From positions 1 to 64,000 of the forward strand of contig CAVFXS010000056.1 of NCBI GenBank assembly GCA_963626805.1: a stretch of 64,000 nucleotides of DNA, written 5' to 3'. The DNA is from CAG-632 sp963626805 (GTDB lineage Bacteria > Bacillota > Clostridia > Lachnospirales > Lachnospiraceae). Shown piece by piece: positions 1 through 9,297 of the stretch. The notes under the pieces were generated by a model. The model searched no databases and was not told where the DNA came from. It saw only the letters and a program-made list of their open reading frames with translations. Made by a program: the position numbers and the translations under genes. Each line of letters starts with the position of its first letter. Positions within the stretch are counted from its first letter, which is position 1.

Positions 1-44
1 TATTTGAGAAAGTTAAAATTTCCCGTTTCATTTGATAAGTATTT

Positions 45-120
45 GATGTAAAATTAACCACAAGGAGTCCTCCTTCTTTTTGTTTAGTATGGTTTTGTTG
101 TGGTGACTTAATTTTACATC
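45..120. repeat. Long imperfect inverted repeat
   Basis: Thirteen bases at 45-57 (GATGTAAAATTAA) are the exact reverse complement of 108-120, and CCACAA at 58-63 pairs with TTGTGG at 98-103 across a 4-base bulge. The loop contains a second small palindrome, AAGGAG/CTCCTT, at 62-75. No gene lies in 1-296 apart from the promoter of the next gene. The structure could be the terminator of a gene beyond the left edge, or a remnant or miniature mobile-element end. No transposase is visible. Confidence 0.6.
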
Positions 121-234
121 AAAAAGAATGAAGATTCCTTATATTTTGAGCATTTTTTGAAAGTTGTTTATAGCAGAGCCTGTGAAAGCAGGGGATTGTG
201 GATAAAAGTGCGGAAACTCAAGTGTTCCGGCACA

Positions 235-263
235 TTGAATCCCATTTCAAAATATGATAGGAT
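235..263 (+). promoter_or_regulatory. Putative sigma-A promoter of the DUF4317 gene
   Basis: TTGAAT at 235-240 and TAGGAT at 258-263 are separated by 17 bases. The start codon is 34 bases downstream, and a GGAG ribosome binding site sits 7 bases before the ATG. A short hairpin (GTGCGGAA pairing with TTCCGGCAC) at 208-233 lies just upstream. Confidence 0.4.
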
Positions 264-296
264 AAGGATATATGATATAAGAAATGGAGTATACCA

Positions 297-1445
297 ATGA
301 ATAAAAAAGAAGCCTTAGAAATCCGAAAATTATTTACACAGGAATCCTCCTGTCTGTCAAAAATCTGCAGTTGCTATGTAGATTACAATAAACAAAAAGT
401 ATGTACCATGCAGGAAGCTTTTCTGTCACTTGCCAAGGATGAAGCATTGAAATACAATGATCTTTTTAAAGCAACTCTGTCCGGAACCATTGGCAAAAAC
501 CTTTTAAACATGGAATTTCCTACTGAACAGGAATTTAACGGCGGTACACAGGAGTTTCTGATGAAGCTTCGCGCTTCCGAGCTGAAGGATGACGCACTTC
601 TGCAGGAATTTTATGACCGTGTGATCACAGCTTTTGATTATCCGGAAAACTATTATATTATTCTGATCTATGGAAATTATGATGTACCGGGCCGTGCAAC
701 CGATGGTGCTGAATTGTTTGATGCCTCTGAGGAAGTATATCAGTTCCTGCTCTGCAGCATCTGTCCGGTCAACCGGAGCAAGGGCGGTCTTTCTTATCTG
801 TCGGACAGTAATGTGATCGGAGAACGGATCCGTGACTGGATCGTAGAAGCGCCAATGAAAGGCTTCCTGTTCCCTGCTTTCAATGATCGGGGTTCCGATA
901 TCCATAACGTATTGTATTACAGTAAGAATCCGGAGGATACCCATCCGGAACTGATCGAACAGCTTCTTGGCAGTGTAACTCCTATGTCTCCGGTCAGCCA
1001 GAAAGAGACCTTCCAGTCCCTGTTGTTAGATACTCTGGGTGAGGAGGCCGATTATGAAGTGGTTTCATCTATTCATGAAAATCTAAATGAAATGATCGCA
1101 GAAACTAGGAATAATCCGGATCCTCTTGCCCTAAGCCGCAATGAAATGAAAAATCTGTTTGAAATAAGCGGTGTTCCGGAACAGGAATTACAGGATTTCG
1201 ATCAGAAATACGAAGAAATTGCCGGGGCTAAGACCAAGCTCCTTGCAGCAAATCTTACCAATACCAGGAAATTAAGCATTGAGACACCGGACATTGTTAT
1301 CAAGGTAAACTCTGATCGGACTGATCTAATCAAGACTCAGTATATTGATGGTCGCCAGTGCTTCGTCATTACCGTTGATGACCATGTCGAGATCAATGGT
1401 ATGAATGTCCGAACCATGAAAACAGAGATACCGCAGAAATCCTGA
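297..1445 (+). CDS. DUF4317 family protein
   Basis: This 382-residue soluble protein has no signal peptide or membrane segment. Its N-terminus (MNKKEALEIRKLFT) and overall length match the DUF4317 family, which is common in Lachnospiraceae and Ruminococcaceae and has no established function. The start is supported by GGAG seven bases upstream. The gene stands alone on the plus strand and has its own putative promoter. Its last codons and stop lie inside the stem-loop of a perfect terminator, so coding sequence and terminator are shared. Family assignment is from recognition; function is unknown. Confidence 0.8.
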   Translation: MNKKEALEIRKLFTQESSCLSKICSCYVDYNKQKVCTMQEAFLSLAKDEALKYNDLFKATLSGTIGKNLLNMEFPTEQEFNGGTQEFLMKLRASELKDDALLQEFYDRVITAFDYPENYYIILIYGNYDVPGRATDGAELFDASEEVYQFLLCSICPVNRSKGGLSYLSDSNVIGERIRDWIVEAPMKGFLFPAFNDRGSDIHNVLYYSKNPEDTHPELIEQLLGSVTPMSPVSQKETFQSLLLDTLGEEADYEVVSSIHENLNEMIAETRNNPDPLALSRNEMKNLFEISGVPEQELQDFDQKYEEIAGAKTKLLAANLTNTRKLSIETPDIVIKVNSDRTDLIKTQYIDGRQCFVITVDDHVEINGMNVRTMKTEIPQKS

Positions 1446-1469
1446 GAGATTCTGCGGTATCTCTGTTTT
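1419..1469. terminator. Perfect 20-bp stem terminator between converging genes
   Basis: Bases 1419-1438 are the exact reverse complement of 1450-1469, with an 11-base loop. The stem is flanked by AAAA on the left and TTTT on the right, so it can act in both directions for the DUF4317 gene (plus) and the diguanylate cyclase (minus). The stop codon of the DUF4317 gene (1443-1445) is in the loop. Confidence 0.85.
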
Positions 1470-1479
1470 CACTTTGGTT

Positions 1480-2799
1480 TTATTCTATAAAATTAATCCC
1501 ATTCTTTTTCTCATATTTCATCTGATACATGGCATGATCTGCCCTATCAAAAATATCTTTCACATCTGCCTGATTCTCCCATGGAATCACACCGGCACAG
1601 AATTTCACATTACGCTGAAGCAGCTTTAATGACTCTATTACCTCCTGCTTTGTCATATTCTTCGTCAAAATTACAAATTCATCGCCACCAAAACGACCAA
1701 GAATACTATTCTCTCCGAAGGTCTGAACAAGTGCGGTCGCCATGCGTTTCAATATCTCATCACCGTGCTGATGTCCATACTGATCATTAATTTGCTTGAA
1801 ATCATCCAGATCCAGAATCAAGAAATAAAATTCGCTCTCTGGCGCATCATTTACAAACTCCTGCATTTTTAAAAACGAAGCCTCTTTCCGATATAATTTC
1901 GTTAAGTCATCAATATCCGCCTTATAATTCAGCTGTTCTTTCTCCATCTTCTGATCATGGATATCCTCAATCCGTCCAATCACACTGATCACCCTTCCAT
2001 TTTCATCGACCAGACTCTTATAATGGGTCGAATGCCAACGATATCCGCCTCCAGATACAGTTGATAGATACTCCAGTGTATCTTCTGTTGCTCTCTTGCA
2101 CGCATCAGAAAATGCCTTCTCAAATTTCACGATGTGTTTACTGTGAACCAGTGGAAATTTTCGCATATATTTTGTATAATTCGAAATTACTTTTCGCTTC
2201 TTGTTATCCGGAAAATTATAGGAAAATACCATAGTGTCCGTTGCCAAACTATATTCAAATAACAAGCCATGCGCAGTTGCCTCCAATATCTGATACCGTT
2301 CCTGCTGAATTGATAATTCAGCATTCACCTTTTTAAGCTCCTCCAGATGGAGTTCATTCTCTTTCGCATCTGTCACATTAAATATAACTGTAAGATATAA
2401 CGGGTATTCTGATAATTTGCTGACAATCGCTGTTGCTTTGACCTCAAAATATCCAAGGGATCCATCATGAAGATATCCCCGGAAACTATAACTGATCGGC
2501 TCCCGCTTCGGTGCATGCTTCATAATACAATTCAGAAATCCTTCCGCATCCTCCGGAATCAGAGTATCCAATACATTCTCTTCTTTCTCTGCATATTCTT
2601 CCTGCGTATATCCGATACATTCAAAATATGCCTCATTTAAATATAGAGCCCTGATTGTCTTACTTACTTCAAATAAACCAACACCGGCCCGCATACTCTT
2701 TAATAACAGACTTAAAACCTCGTTCTGATCATCTCCAAGATAATTCAGCCGATGGTAGTCTGTAATTGCATAGCTATCTAATTCTTCATCTGTGCTCAT
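1480..2799 (-). CDS. PAS domain diguanylate cyclase
   Basis: This 439-residue predicted sensor makes cyclic di-GMP from two GTP. PAS-like domains lie at about residues 30-150 and 170-285, joined by a short coiled-coil (LEELKKVNAELS). A GGDEF domain follows from about 290 to the end, with an intact RFGGDEF active-site loop and the DLDDFKQIND metal/nucleotide motif. The product-inhibition I-site (RxxD before GGDEF) is absent: the equivalent residues read GENS. No membrane segment is seen, so the input is likely cytoplasmic. No EAL domain is present. It is monocistronic with its own putative promoter. Confidence 0.88.
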   Translation of the reverse strand: MSTDEELDSYAITDYHRLNYLGDDQNEVLSLLLKSMRAGVGLFEVSKTIRALYLNEAYFECIGYTQEEYAEKEENVLDTLIPEDAEGFLNCIMKHAPKREPISYSFRGYLHDGSLGYFEVKATAIVSKLSEYPLYLTVIFNVTDAKENELHLEELKKVNAELSIQQERYQILEATAHGLLFEYSLATDTMVFSYNFPDNKKRKVISNYTKYMRKFPLVHSKHIVKFEKAFSDACKRATEDTLEYLSTVSGGGYRWHSTHYKSLVDENGRVISVIGRIEDIHDQKMEKEQLNYKADIDDLTKLYRKEASFLKMQEFVNDAPESEFYFLILDLDDFKQINDQYGHQHGDEILKRMATALVQTFGENSILGRFGGDEFVILTKNMTKQEVIESLKLLQRNVKFCAGVIPWENQADVKDIFDRADHAMYQMKYEKKNGINFIE

Positions 2800-2836
2800 T
2801 TATATATGCCTCTCTTATTTCAGATTACCTAGAATA

Positions 2837-2865
2837 AGTATCCCACACCTTTCTCTCTATTTCAA
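2837..2865 (-). promoter_or_regulatory. Putative promoter of the diguanylate cyclase
   Basis: Read leftward, TTGAAA (2860-2865) and GATACT (2837-2842) are 17 bases apart, 38 bases before the start codon. Confidence 0.4.
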
Positions 2866-2918
2866 CTGCATTTAATTATTTTTCTGTTTTTTTTAATAAC
2901 AAAACCACTCCAAACATG

Positions 2919-2963
2919 AAAAAACCTTGAATTACCCTATTTTATAGATAACTCAAGGTTTTT
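2919..2963 (-). terminator. Terminator of the rpsB-tsf operon
   Basis: A 15-bp stem (one G-U pair) formed by 2919-2934 and 2949-2963 has a 14-base loop and ends in a run of six T in the leftward transcript. It lies about 50 bases after the tsf stop. Confidence 0.85.
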
Positions 2964-3014
2964 ATTATTTACATGACAGAATCACAATGAATCTTTTTAT
3001 ACGAGCTATAAAAA

Positions 3015-4085
3015 TTATGCGTTCATCTGTGCAGCCACTTCTGCAGCAAAGTCTTCATTCTTCTTTTCCATACCTTCGCCTACTTCGAAACGAACGAACT
3101 TAACGACCTTCAGTCTCTTATTTACAGACTCAAGATACTTAGCAACTGTCTGCTTGCCATCCTCTGCCTTAACATATACCTGATCCATAAGGCTGATTTC
3201 CTTGATCTGCTTTGAGATACGTCCCTCTACCAGACCATTAAAGATCTTATCGCCAACGATGGTATCCTTATCATTCATAGCAATCTCAGCTAACTGAGCC
3301 TTTGCTTCCTTTGAAAGGAAGTTTGGCAGATAGTTCATATTGCTCTTGTGCTCTTCATATGCAGCGACATCCTCTGCGCTCCACACACCTGCTAAAGCCT
3401 TGTCCAGTACCTTCTGTAAAATTGGCTTTGGAAGTGAGAATGGATCATTTAATGCACTGTCAATGGTAATTTCTCTTAACTTTGCAATCTCATCTGCTGA
3501 GATATCTGCTCTGCCGATATACTGTGGGTTCATAGCTGCGATCTGCATAGCAATATTTGTAAGAGCTTCCTTCGCTGCATCTGAAGAATCGCCATCAGCT
3601 GCTACTAAAACACCGATTCTTCCGCCGCCATGAATATAAGATGCAACGCAATCAGCGGTAACCTTCTCAAATCTTCTGATAGAAAGCTTCTCTCCGATCT
3701 TAAGAGTCTTCTCGTCCAGCTCTGACTTCATATCAAGGATTGAGCAAACATCCTCGCCATCGCCGGCCTTCTCTACACCTACAGTCATAGCCTTATCAGC
3801 TACATCCTGAACAAATGCCTGGAATACTTCATTCTTAGCAACAAAGTCTGTCTCAGAATTTACTTCAACAACAACTGCTGTATTTCCGTTAACTGCAACC
3901 TTGGCAACACCTTCAGCTGCAATTCTGCTTGCCTTTTTCTCTACCTTTGCTGCTCCGCTCTTTCTAAGAACATCAACAGCTGCTTCTATATTACCATCTG
4001 TCTCAGTCAGTGCTTTCTTACATTCCATCATACCTGCACCGGTCATTTCTCTTAATTCTTTTACCATTGCTGCTGTAATAGCCAT
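3015..4085 (-). CDS. tsf: Elongation factor Ts, with internal extension
   Basis: EF-Ts exchanges GDP for GTP on EF-Tu. The N-terminal UBA-like domain (ELREMTGAGMMECKKAL), the TDFV motif at residues 79-82 that contacts EF-Tu, and YIHGGGRIGVL near 150-160 are all intact. At 356 residues it is clearly longer than the usual ~290-310. The extra ~50 residues fall between about 205 and 260, before the conserved VEGRI segment. It follows rpsB with a hairpin between the two, the classic rpsB-tsf operon. AGGAGG precedes the ATG. Confidence 0.95.
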   Translation of the reverse strand: MAITAAMVKELREMTGAGMMECKKALTETDGNIEAAVDVLRKSGAAKVEKKASRIAAEGVAKVAVNGNTAVVVEVNSETDFVAKNEVFQAFVQDVADKAMTVGVEKAGDGEDVCSILDMKSELDEKTLKIGEKLSIRRFEKVTADCVASYIHGGGRIGVLVAADGDSSDAAKEALTNIAMQIAAMNPQYIGRADISADEIAKLREITIDSALNDPFSLPKPILQKVLDKALAGVWSAEDVAAYEEHKSNMNYLPNFLSKEAKAQLAEIAMNDKDTIVGDKIFNGLVEGRISKQIKEISLMDQVYVKAEDGKQTVAKYLESVNKRLKVVKFVRFEVGEGMEKKNEDFAAEVAAQMNA

Positions 4086-4127
4086 CTTTAATATCCTCCT
4101 ATATAAATAATACTTATTTCTTTAAGA

Positions 4128-4158
4128 AAAGCCTTAGTCATGGTGGCTAAGGCTTTTT
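4128..4158 (-). terminator. Intra-operon hairpin between rpsB and tsf
   Basis: AAAAGCCTTAG (4128-4138) pairs perfectly with CTAAGGCTTTT (4148-4158) around a 9-base loop. In the leftward transcript the T tract is short and interrupted, so it is probably a partial terminator or attenuator that lowers tsf relative to rpsB. Confidence 0.65.
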
Positions 4159-4173
4159 ATTTTCATGATCGAA

Positions 4174-4914
4174 TTACTCTTCGGTTGCTTCCTCAGCTAC
4201 AGCCTCAGCCTCTTCAGCAGGAGCTGCGTCAGCACCCTGATTTGCCTCGATAACTGCATCTGCCATCTTAGAAACAATCAGCTTTACTGCACGAATTGCA
4301 TCATCATTACCAGGAATTACATAATCTAATTCTTCCGGATCACAGTTAGTATCTACGATACCAGCCAGCTCAATACCAAGGGTATGTGCTTCCTGAATAC
4401 AGATTCTTTCCTTCCGTGGATCTACAACAAAGATCATATCTGGAAGCTTCTTCATGTTCTTGATACCGCCAAGGTTCTTCTCTAACTTCTCCATCTCTTT
4501 CTTGATCTGGATAACTTCCTTCTTAGGCAGAACATCAAATGTTCCGTCTGCTTCCATCTCTTCATACTTCTTTAATGTAGCAATACGAGTCTGGATGGTC
4601 TTAAAGTTTGTAAGCATACCACCTAACCATCTCTCGTTTACATAGTACATACCGCAACGCTCAGCCTCAGTCTTGATAGCTTCCTGTGCCTGCTTCTTAG
4701 TACCTACGAACAGGATTGTACCACCTTCTGCTACACAATTCTTTACTGCATTGTAAGTCTCATCTACCTTACCAACAGACTTCTGCAGGTCGATAATGTA
4801 AATACCATTACGCTCTGTGTAGATATATGGAGCCATCTTAGGGTTCCATCTTCTTGTCTGGTGTCCGAAATGTACACCTGCTTCCAGTAACTGCTTCATT
4901 GAAATAACGCTCAT
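4174..4914 (-). CDS. rpsB: 30S ribosomal protein S2
   Basis: This 246-residue ribosomal protein S2 has the hallmark start MSVISMKQLLEAGVHFGHQ and the conserved segments RRWNPKMAPYIY and NERWLGGMLTNFKTI. I place the start at 4914, where GGAGGT lies seven bases upstream. An open frame extends 23 codons further but is not S2-like. The C-terminus is a short acidic, alanine-rich tail. It is the first gene of the rpsB-tsf operon. Confidence 0.97.
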   Translation of the reverse strand: MSVISMKQLLEAGVHFGHQTRRWNPKMAPYIYTERNGIYIIDLQKSVGKVDETYNAVKNCVAEGGTILFVGTKKQAQEAIKTEAERCGMYYVNERWLGGMLTNFKTIQTRIATLKKYEEMEADGTFDVLPKKEVIQIKKEMEKLEKNLGGIKNMKKLPDMIFVVDPRKERICIQEAHTLGIELAGIVDTNCDPEELDYVIPGNDDAIRAVKLIVSKMADAVIEANQGADAAPAEEAEAVAEEATEE

Positions 4915-5024
4915 TTTTCTACCTCCATGGTTTGATTCTTCCCGGAATTTCTGTAACCTGTTTACCTCGAGCTGCGGCACCATACAGGCAATCCATTCCA
5001 GTGATTATTTTTACACCGACTGAT

Positions 5025-5053
5025 ATAATATCATAATCTGTCAACGGTTGCAA
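5025..5053 (-). promoter_or_regulatory. Putative rpsB promoter
   Basis: Leftward TTGCAA (5048-5053) and TATTAT (5025-5030) have 17-base spacing. This leaves a leader of about 100 bases before rpsB, long enough for S2 autoregulation, though no recognised leader motif was identified. Confidence 0.5.
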
Positions 5054-5128
5054 GCTTTTTTCATTAAAACGGAAATATAGCCTTCTTTTCCATTTATGTT
5101 ACTCCTCCCAGTCACCCGGTTTCGTTCT

Positions 5129-6412
5129 CTACTGTGCAACTTGAAAGACATATCGATAATCTTTGATTTCATACGGGCAATCCGTGATTGCAGTCAATGT
5201 CTTTATTGTTTTATTATAGGAGTCCTCGATTCTTCCCCAGTCTTTTTCCGAAAGAAATGCATACTGATCCCGGTTCTCATATGCCTCCAGCACCGGTACA
5301 ATTCCGATCACATCATCTGTCCAGTATACATAGGTCGGTGCAAAGTCCCAGCCGATCAGTCTGGTTTCATTGCCATTCTTTTCAAATTCCATATCCAGGA
5401 TCAGACCAATATCTTTCATGACCCCATTCTCATACCGCTGACTGGATATAAAGTTTCCCATAGAATAAATTACATATCCGGTCCTGGTCGTGCCATCCGG
5501 ATTGGTAATTTCCCGGATTTCCATCGGTTCTACCACATGCGGATGTCCGCCAATGATCACGTCCGCTCCGGCATCAAACAGCATATCCACGCACATTTCC
5601 TGATAGCTGTCCGGCATTTCACGATACTCGGTACCGAAATGAATAATCGGCATTACAATATCTACACCGGCATCCTTCAATGCACGAACATTGTCACACA
5701 TTTCCTGAAGCTTATCCTCCTCATAAGTGTATAAGGAATTTACGCTATATGGAGCATCTGACGGTACCGGGATTCCATTGGTTCCGTATGTATAGCAGGT
5801 GAATCCGAACGTAATTCCGTTCACATCAACAATGGTCAATGCGTCCTGCTCTTCCTCACTTCTGGCAGTGCCGAGATGCTTCATTCCGATGGAATCCAGA
5901 TAATCCAGCGTCGCAAATACCCCATTCTTACCGGAATCCAGCGAATGATTATTCGCAGTCGCAAGCATATCGATTCCGACATCCTGCAGATTATTCCCTA
6001 AAACTTCCGGTGCATTAAACATCGGATAACACGCATAGCCCAAAATATCACTGTTGGAGCCCTTATACCGTCCCGCAAATGTAGTTTCCAGATTGCCGAA
6101 TGTAAAGTCTGCCTGCTCCAGATAAGACTTCACATACGTAAAGCTATCTGCATAATCAAACGTATCGGTTGCCGTATCGTAACCTCTGGTGATCTGCCAT
6201 TGATGCATCATAATATCACCGACTGCCGTCAGGGTTGCATATTGGGTCGTAACCGTACTTTGCAAACCTTCTGTAACCGAAGCCATCTGTATCGGTGAAG
6301 ATATGGAAGCCGTAACAGCTTCCGAATTTTCATCCTGATACATACAGAAAAATGCACCTAAGACTGCAAGTATAATAAATTCTATAAAGATGATAACAAG
6401 ATTTTTTTTCAT
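5129..6412 (-). CDS. CapA-family metallophosphatase-like protein
   Basis: This 427-residue protein has one N-terminal membrane anchor (about residues 5-24) and an external CapA/PgsA-type calcineurin-like domain. Visible metal and catalytic motifs are GDIMMH (65-70), GNLE (106-109), NNH (154-156), HFG and GGHPH near 290, then GNF. In Bacillus, CapA/PgsA serves poly-gamma-glutamate synthesis. No capB or capC lies nearby, and lone CapA homologues are common in Clostridia, so the substrate is unknown. It lies nine bases after alaS on the same strand and is probably co-transcribed with it. Confidence 0.85.
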   Translation of the reverse strand: MKKNLVIIFIEFIILAVLGAFFCMYQDENSEAVTASISSPIQMASVTEGLQSTVTTQYATLTAVGDIMMHQWQITRGYDTATDTFDYADSFTYVKSYLEQADFTFGNLETTFAGRYKGSNSDILGYACYPMFNAPEVLGNNLQDVGIDMLATANNHSLDSGKNGVFATLDYLDSIGMKHLGTARSEEEQDALTIVDVNGITFGFTCYTYGTNGIPVPSDAPYSVNSLYTYEEDKLQEMCDNVRALKDAGVDIVMPIIHFGTEYREMPDSYQEMCVDMLFDAGADVIIGGHPHVVEPMEIREITNPDGTTRTGYVIYSMGNFISSQRYENGVMKDIGLILDMEFEKNGNETRLIGWDFAPTYVYWTDDVIGIVPVLEAYENRDQYAFLSEKDWGRIEDSYNKTIKTLTAITDCPYEIKDYRYVFQVAQ

Positions 6413-6420
6413 TTTTCCTC

Positions 6421-9060
6421 TTAATTCAGTTGCTCAACTAATTTTTCCTTTGCTTTGGCAAGTGCATCCCGAATACCAGCCGGATTCTTACCACCGGCCT
6501 GCGCCATGTTCGGACGACCACCGCCGCCACCGCCTACACATGGAGCAATAGCCTTGATCAGATTACCGGCATGTGCTCCCTGCTTCATTGCCTGATCCGT
6601 TGCCATTACGATCAGGTTCACCTTGCCATCCTTTGCGGACGCCAGTACCACAACACCTTCACCCAGCTGGGTCTTTAACTGATCACCCAGATCCCGCAGA
6701 CCGTTCATATCAACGTCTTCGACTGCAGTTGCCAGGAACTTGATTCCCTGAACCTCTGTCACCTGGCTTGCCACATCTCCGAGAGAATCCTTTGCCAGCT
6801 TGCTCTTTAATGACTCATTCTCGCTGGTCAGCTCCTTAATCTCTGTCATCAGATGATTCAGCTTTTCTGTTAAGGTTGCCGGAGTTGCCTTCACTACCTG
6901 TGCAGCCTCATTTAACTCCTGCTCCAGCTTCTTATAATACTTAAATACACCCTCGCCGGTCAGTGCTTCAATTCTTCGAACACCGGCTGCAACACCTGCT
7001 TCTGACAGAATCTTAAATGTCATAATATTGCTGGTATTTGCTACATGTGTACCACCGCAAAGCTCAATTGAGAAATCACCCATGGATACAACACGTACAT
7101 TATCACCATACTTCTCACCGAACAGAGCCATTGCTCCGGTCTTCTTTGCTTCTTCAATCGGCATAACCTTCGTTACAACCGGAAGTGCTGCCTGAATCTC
7201 ATCATTTACGATCTGCTCTACCTGTTCGATCTCTTCCTGTGTCATCGGTGAGAAATGAGCAAAGTCAAATCTTAACCGATCCGGGGTAACCAGAGAACCT
7301 TTCTGTTCTACATGTGAACCAAGTACTGTCTTCAATGCCTTCTGCAACAGATGAGTTGCACTATGGTTCTTACAGGTATCCGCTCTTCCCTTGGTACATA
7401 CCTGAAGTGTAACCGTATCACCGGTCTTTAACATACCTCTGGTCATAGTACCTACATGACCGATCTTTCCACCCTTCAGCTTGATGGTCTCCTCTACCTT
7501 GAATTCACCGTCTGCGGTAGAAATGATACCGGTATCACCTTCCTGACCACCCATAGTTGCATAGAACGGTGTCTGTTCTACGATCACGGTTCCATGCTGT
7601 CCGTCAACAATCGCTTCTGTGATTTCTGTATCAGTTGTCAGCACGGTAATCCGTGACTCTGCTGTTAACCGGTCATAACCAATAAACTCAGATGTAATGG
7701 CCGGATCAATCTCATCATATACGGTAGCATCTGCACCCATGTAGTTCGTGGTCTTTCTTGCTTCTCTGGCAGCCTTCCGCTGTTCATCCATAGCGGCCTT
7801 AAAGCCCTCTTCATCTACTTCATAGCCCTTTTCCTCCAGGATCTCCTTTGTCAGATCCAATGGGAATCCATAAGTGTCATAAAGCTTAAATGCATCCGCA
7901 CCAACCAGTACCTTTGCATTCTTTGCTGCAAGCTCTTCTTCCATGGATGCAAGGATTGATAAGCCCTGATCAATGGTCTTGTTAAACTTTGCTTCTTCCT
8001 GCTGTAATACATTGAAAATAAATTCCCGTTTTTCATCCAGTTCCGGATATCCGTCCTTAGAACCTTCAATTACGGTCTCGGATAATTTAGCAAGGAAGGT
8101 ACCGTCAATACCGAGCAATCTGCCATGACGTGCCGCACGACGGATCAGACGGCGAAGTACATAGCCTCTGCCCTCATTGGTCGGCATGATACCATCGGAA
8201 ATCATAAATGTTGCTGAACGGATATGATCCGTGATCAGACGAATCGATACATCCTTTGCTTCATCCTCTTTATAAGTAACTCCGGCAAATTCGCATACCT
8301 TATTTCTCAGTGCCTGCAGGGTGTCTACATCAAAAATAGAATCCACATCCTGAACAACCACTGCCAGTCGCTCCAGACCCATACCGGTATCAATGTTCTT
8401 CTGAATCAGTTCCGTGTAGTTACCGTTTCCGTCATTTTCAAACTGAGTAAATACGTTATTCCATACTTCCATGTAACGGTCACAGTCACAACCTACGGTA
8501 CAACCCGGCTTTCCGCATCCATATTTCTCACCACGATCATAGTAGATCTCTGAACATGGACCGCAAGGACCTGCACCATGCTCCCAGAAATTATCTTCCT
8601 TTCCGAAACGGAAGATTCGATCCTCCGGAATACCAATCTTCTTATGCCAGATCTCAAATGCCTCATCATCATCCCGATAGATAGACGGATATAAACGATT
8701 TTCATCAATTCCGACAACCTGTGTTAAGAATTCCCAGGACCATTCAATCGCTTCATTCTTAAAATAATCTCCAAATGAGAAGTTGCCGAGCATCTCAAAG
8801 AATGTACCATGTCTGGCTGTCTTACCGACATTCTCGATATCACCGGTACGAATACACTTCTGACATGTAGTCACTCTTCTTCTCGGTGGTATCTCCTGTC
8901 CTGTAAAATATGGTTTTAACGGTGCCATACCGGAATTGATCAACAGCAAGCTGTTATCATTATGCGGAATCAATGAGAAGCTCTTCATCTTTAAATGACC
9001 CTTGCTCTCAAAGAACTCCAAAAACATTTTTCTTAATTCGTTTACACCATAGCTTTTCAC
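6421..9060 (-). CDS. alaS: Alanine-tRNA ligase
   Basis: This enzyme charges tRNA-Ala. The class II catalytic domain starts at YGVNELRKMFLEFFESKGH. The editing domain carries HSATHLL and CGGTH, and the C-terminal DHHA1 region has the glycine run GGGGGGRPNMAQAGG. I choose the GTG at 9060 (879 residues) because AGGAGG lies eight bases before it and the protein then begins like other AlaRS. The ATG at 9090 directly abuts the upstream stop codon and adds ten atypical residues. No T-box leader is visible. The gene appears to ride on the histidine operon transcript. Confidence 0.96.
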   Translation of the reverse strand: MKSYGVNELRKMFLEFFESKGHLKMKSFSLIPHNDNSLLLINSGMAPLKPYFTGQEIPPRRRVTTCQKCIRTGDIENVGKTARHGTFFEMLGNFSFGDYFKNEAIEWSWEFLTQVVGIDENRLYPSIYRDDDEAFEIWHKKIGIPEDRIFRFGKEDNFWEHGAGPCGPCSEIYYDRGEKYGCGKPGCTVGCDCDRYMEVWNNVFTQFENDGNGNYTELIQKNIDTGMGLERLAVVVQDVDSIFDVDTLQALRNKVCEFAGVTYKEDEAKDVSIRLITDHIRSATFMISDGIMPTNEGRGYVLRRLIRRAARHGRLLGIDGTFLAKLSETVIEGSKDGYPELDEKREFIFNVLQQEEAKFNKTIDQGLSILASMEEELAAKNAKVLVGADAFKLYDTYGFPLDLTKEILEEKGYEVDEEGFKAAMDEQRKAAREARKTTNYMGADATVYDEIDPAITSEFIGYDRLTAESRITVLTTDTEITEAIVDGQHGTVIVEQTPFYATMGGQEGDTGIISTADGEFKVEETIKLKGGKIGHVGTMTRGMLKTGDTVTLQVCTKGRADTCKNHSATHLLQKALKTVLGSHVEQKGSLVTPDRLRFDFAHFSPMTQEEIEQVEQIVNDEIQAALPVVTKVMPIEEAKKTGAMALFGEKYGDNVRVVSMGDFSIELCGGTHVANTSNIMTFKILSEAGVAAGVRRIEALTGEGVFKYYKKLEQELNEAAQVVKATPATLTEKLNHLMTEIKELTSENESLKSKLAKDSLGDVASQVTEVQGIKFLATAVEDVDMNGLRDLGDQLKTQLGEGVVVLASAKDGKVNLIVMATDQAMKQGAHAGNLIKAIAPCVGGGGGGRPNMAQAGGKNPAGIRDALAKAKEKLVEQLN

Positions 9061-9090
9061 GGTTTTATCCTCCTGAACCTGCAATTGCAT

Positions 9091-9249
9091 CTACTGCTGT
9101 GCAGATGCTTCTTTCTCTGCTTTTTTCTTATTTACAATCTTACGAATCCCTATACCGGCAAATACCGCCGCCACAATGGTCAGTGACAATACGATTGCCT
9201 TGAATCCATACTGTCCGAGCTCTGTTAAAAATAAATCCAAACCTTCCAT
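9091..9249 (-). CDS. Small single-pass membrane protein, 52 aa
   Basis: A 52-codon frame has a strong AGGAGG ribosome binding site seven bases before its ATG. The product has a short N-terminal segment, one hydrophobic helix at about residues 17-35 (AIVLSLTIVAAVFAGIGI), then a lysine/glutamate-rich cytoplasmic tail (RKIVNKKKAEKEASAQQ). This is a positive-inside arrangement. It sits between hisIE and alaS and its stop touches the possible upstream alaS ATG. I do not recognise a family; a tail-in small membrane protein is the safest description. Confidence 0.75.
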   Translation of the reverse strand: MEGLDLFLTELGQYGFKAIVLSLTIVAAVFAGIGIRKIVNKKKAEKEASAQQ

Positions 9250-9297
9250 TCTGCATTCCTCCTGTTATATCAGAATCCGTCCTGACGTGTTCCGGGT

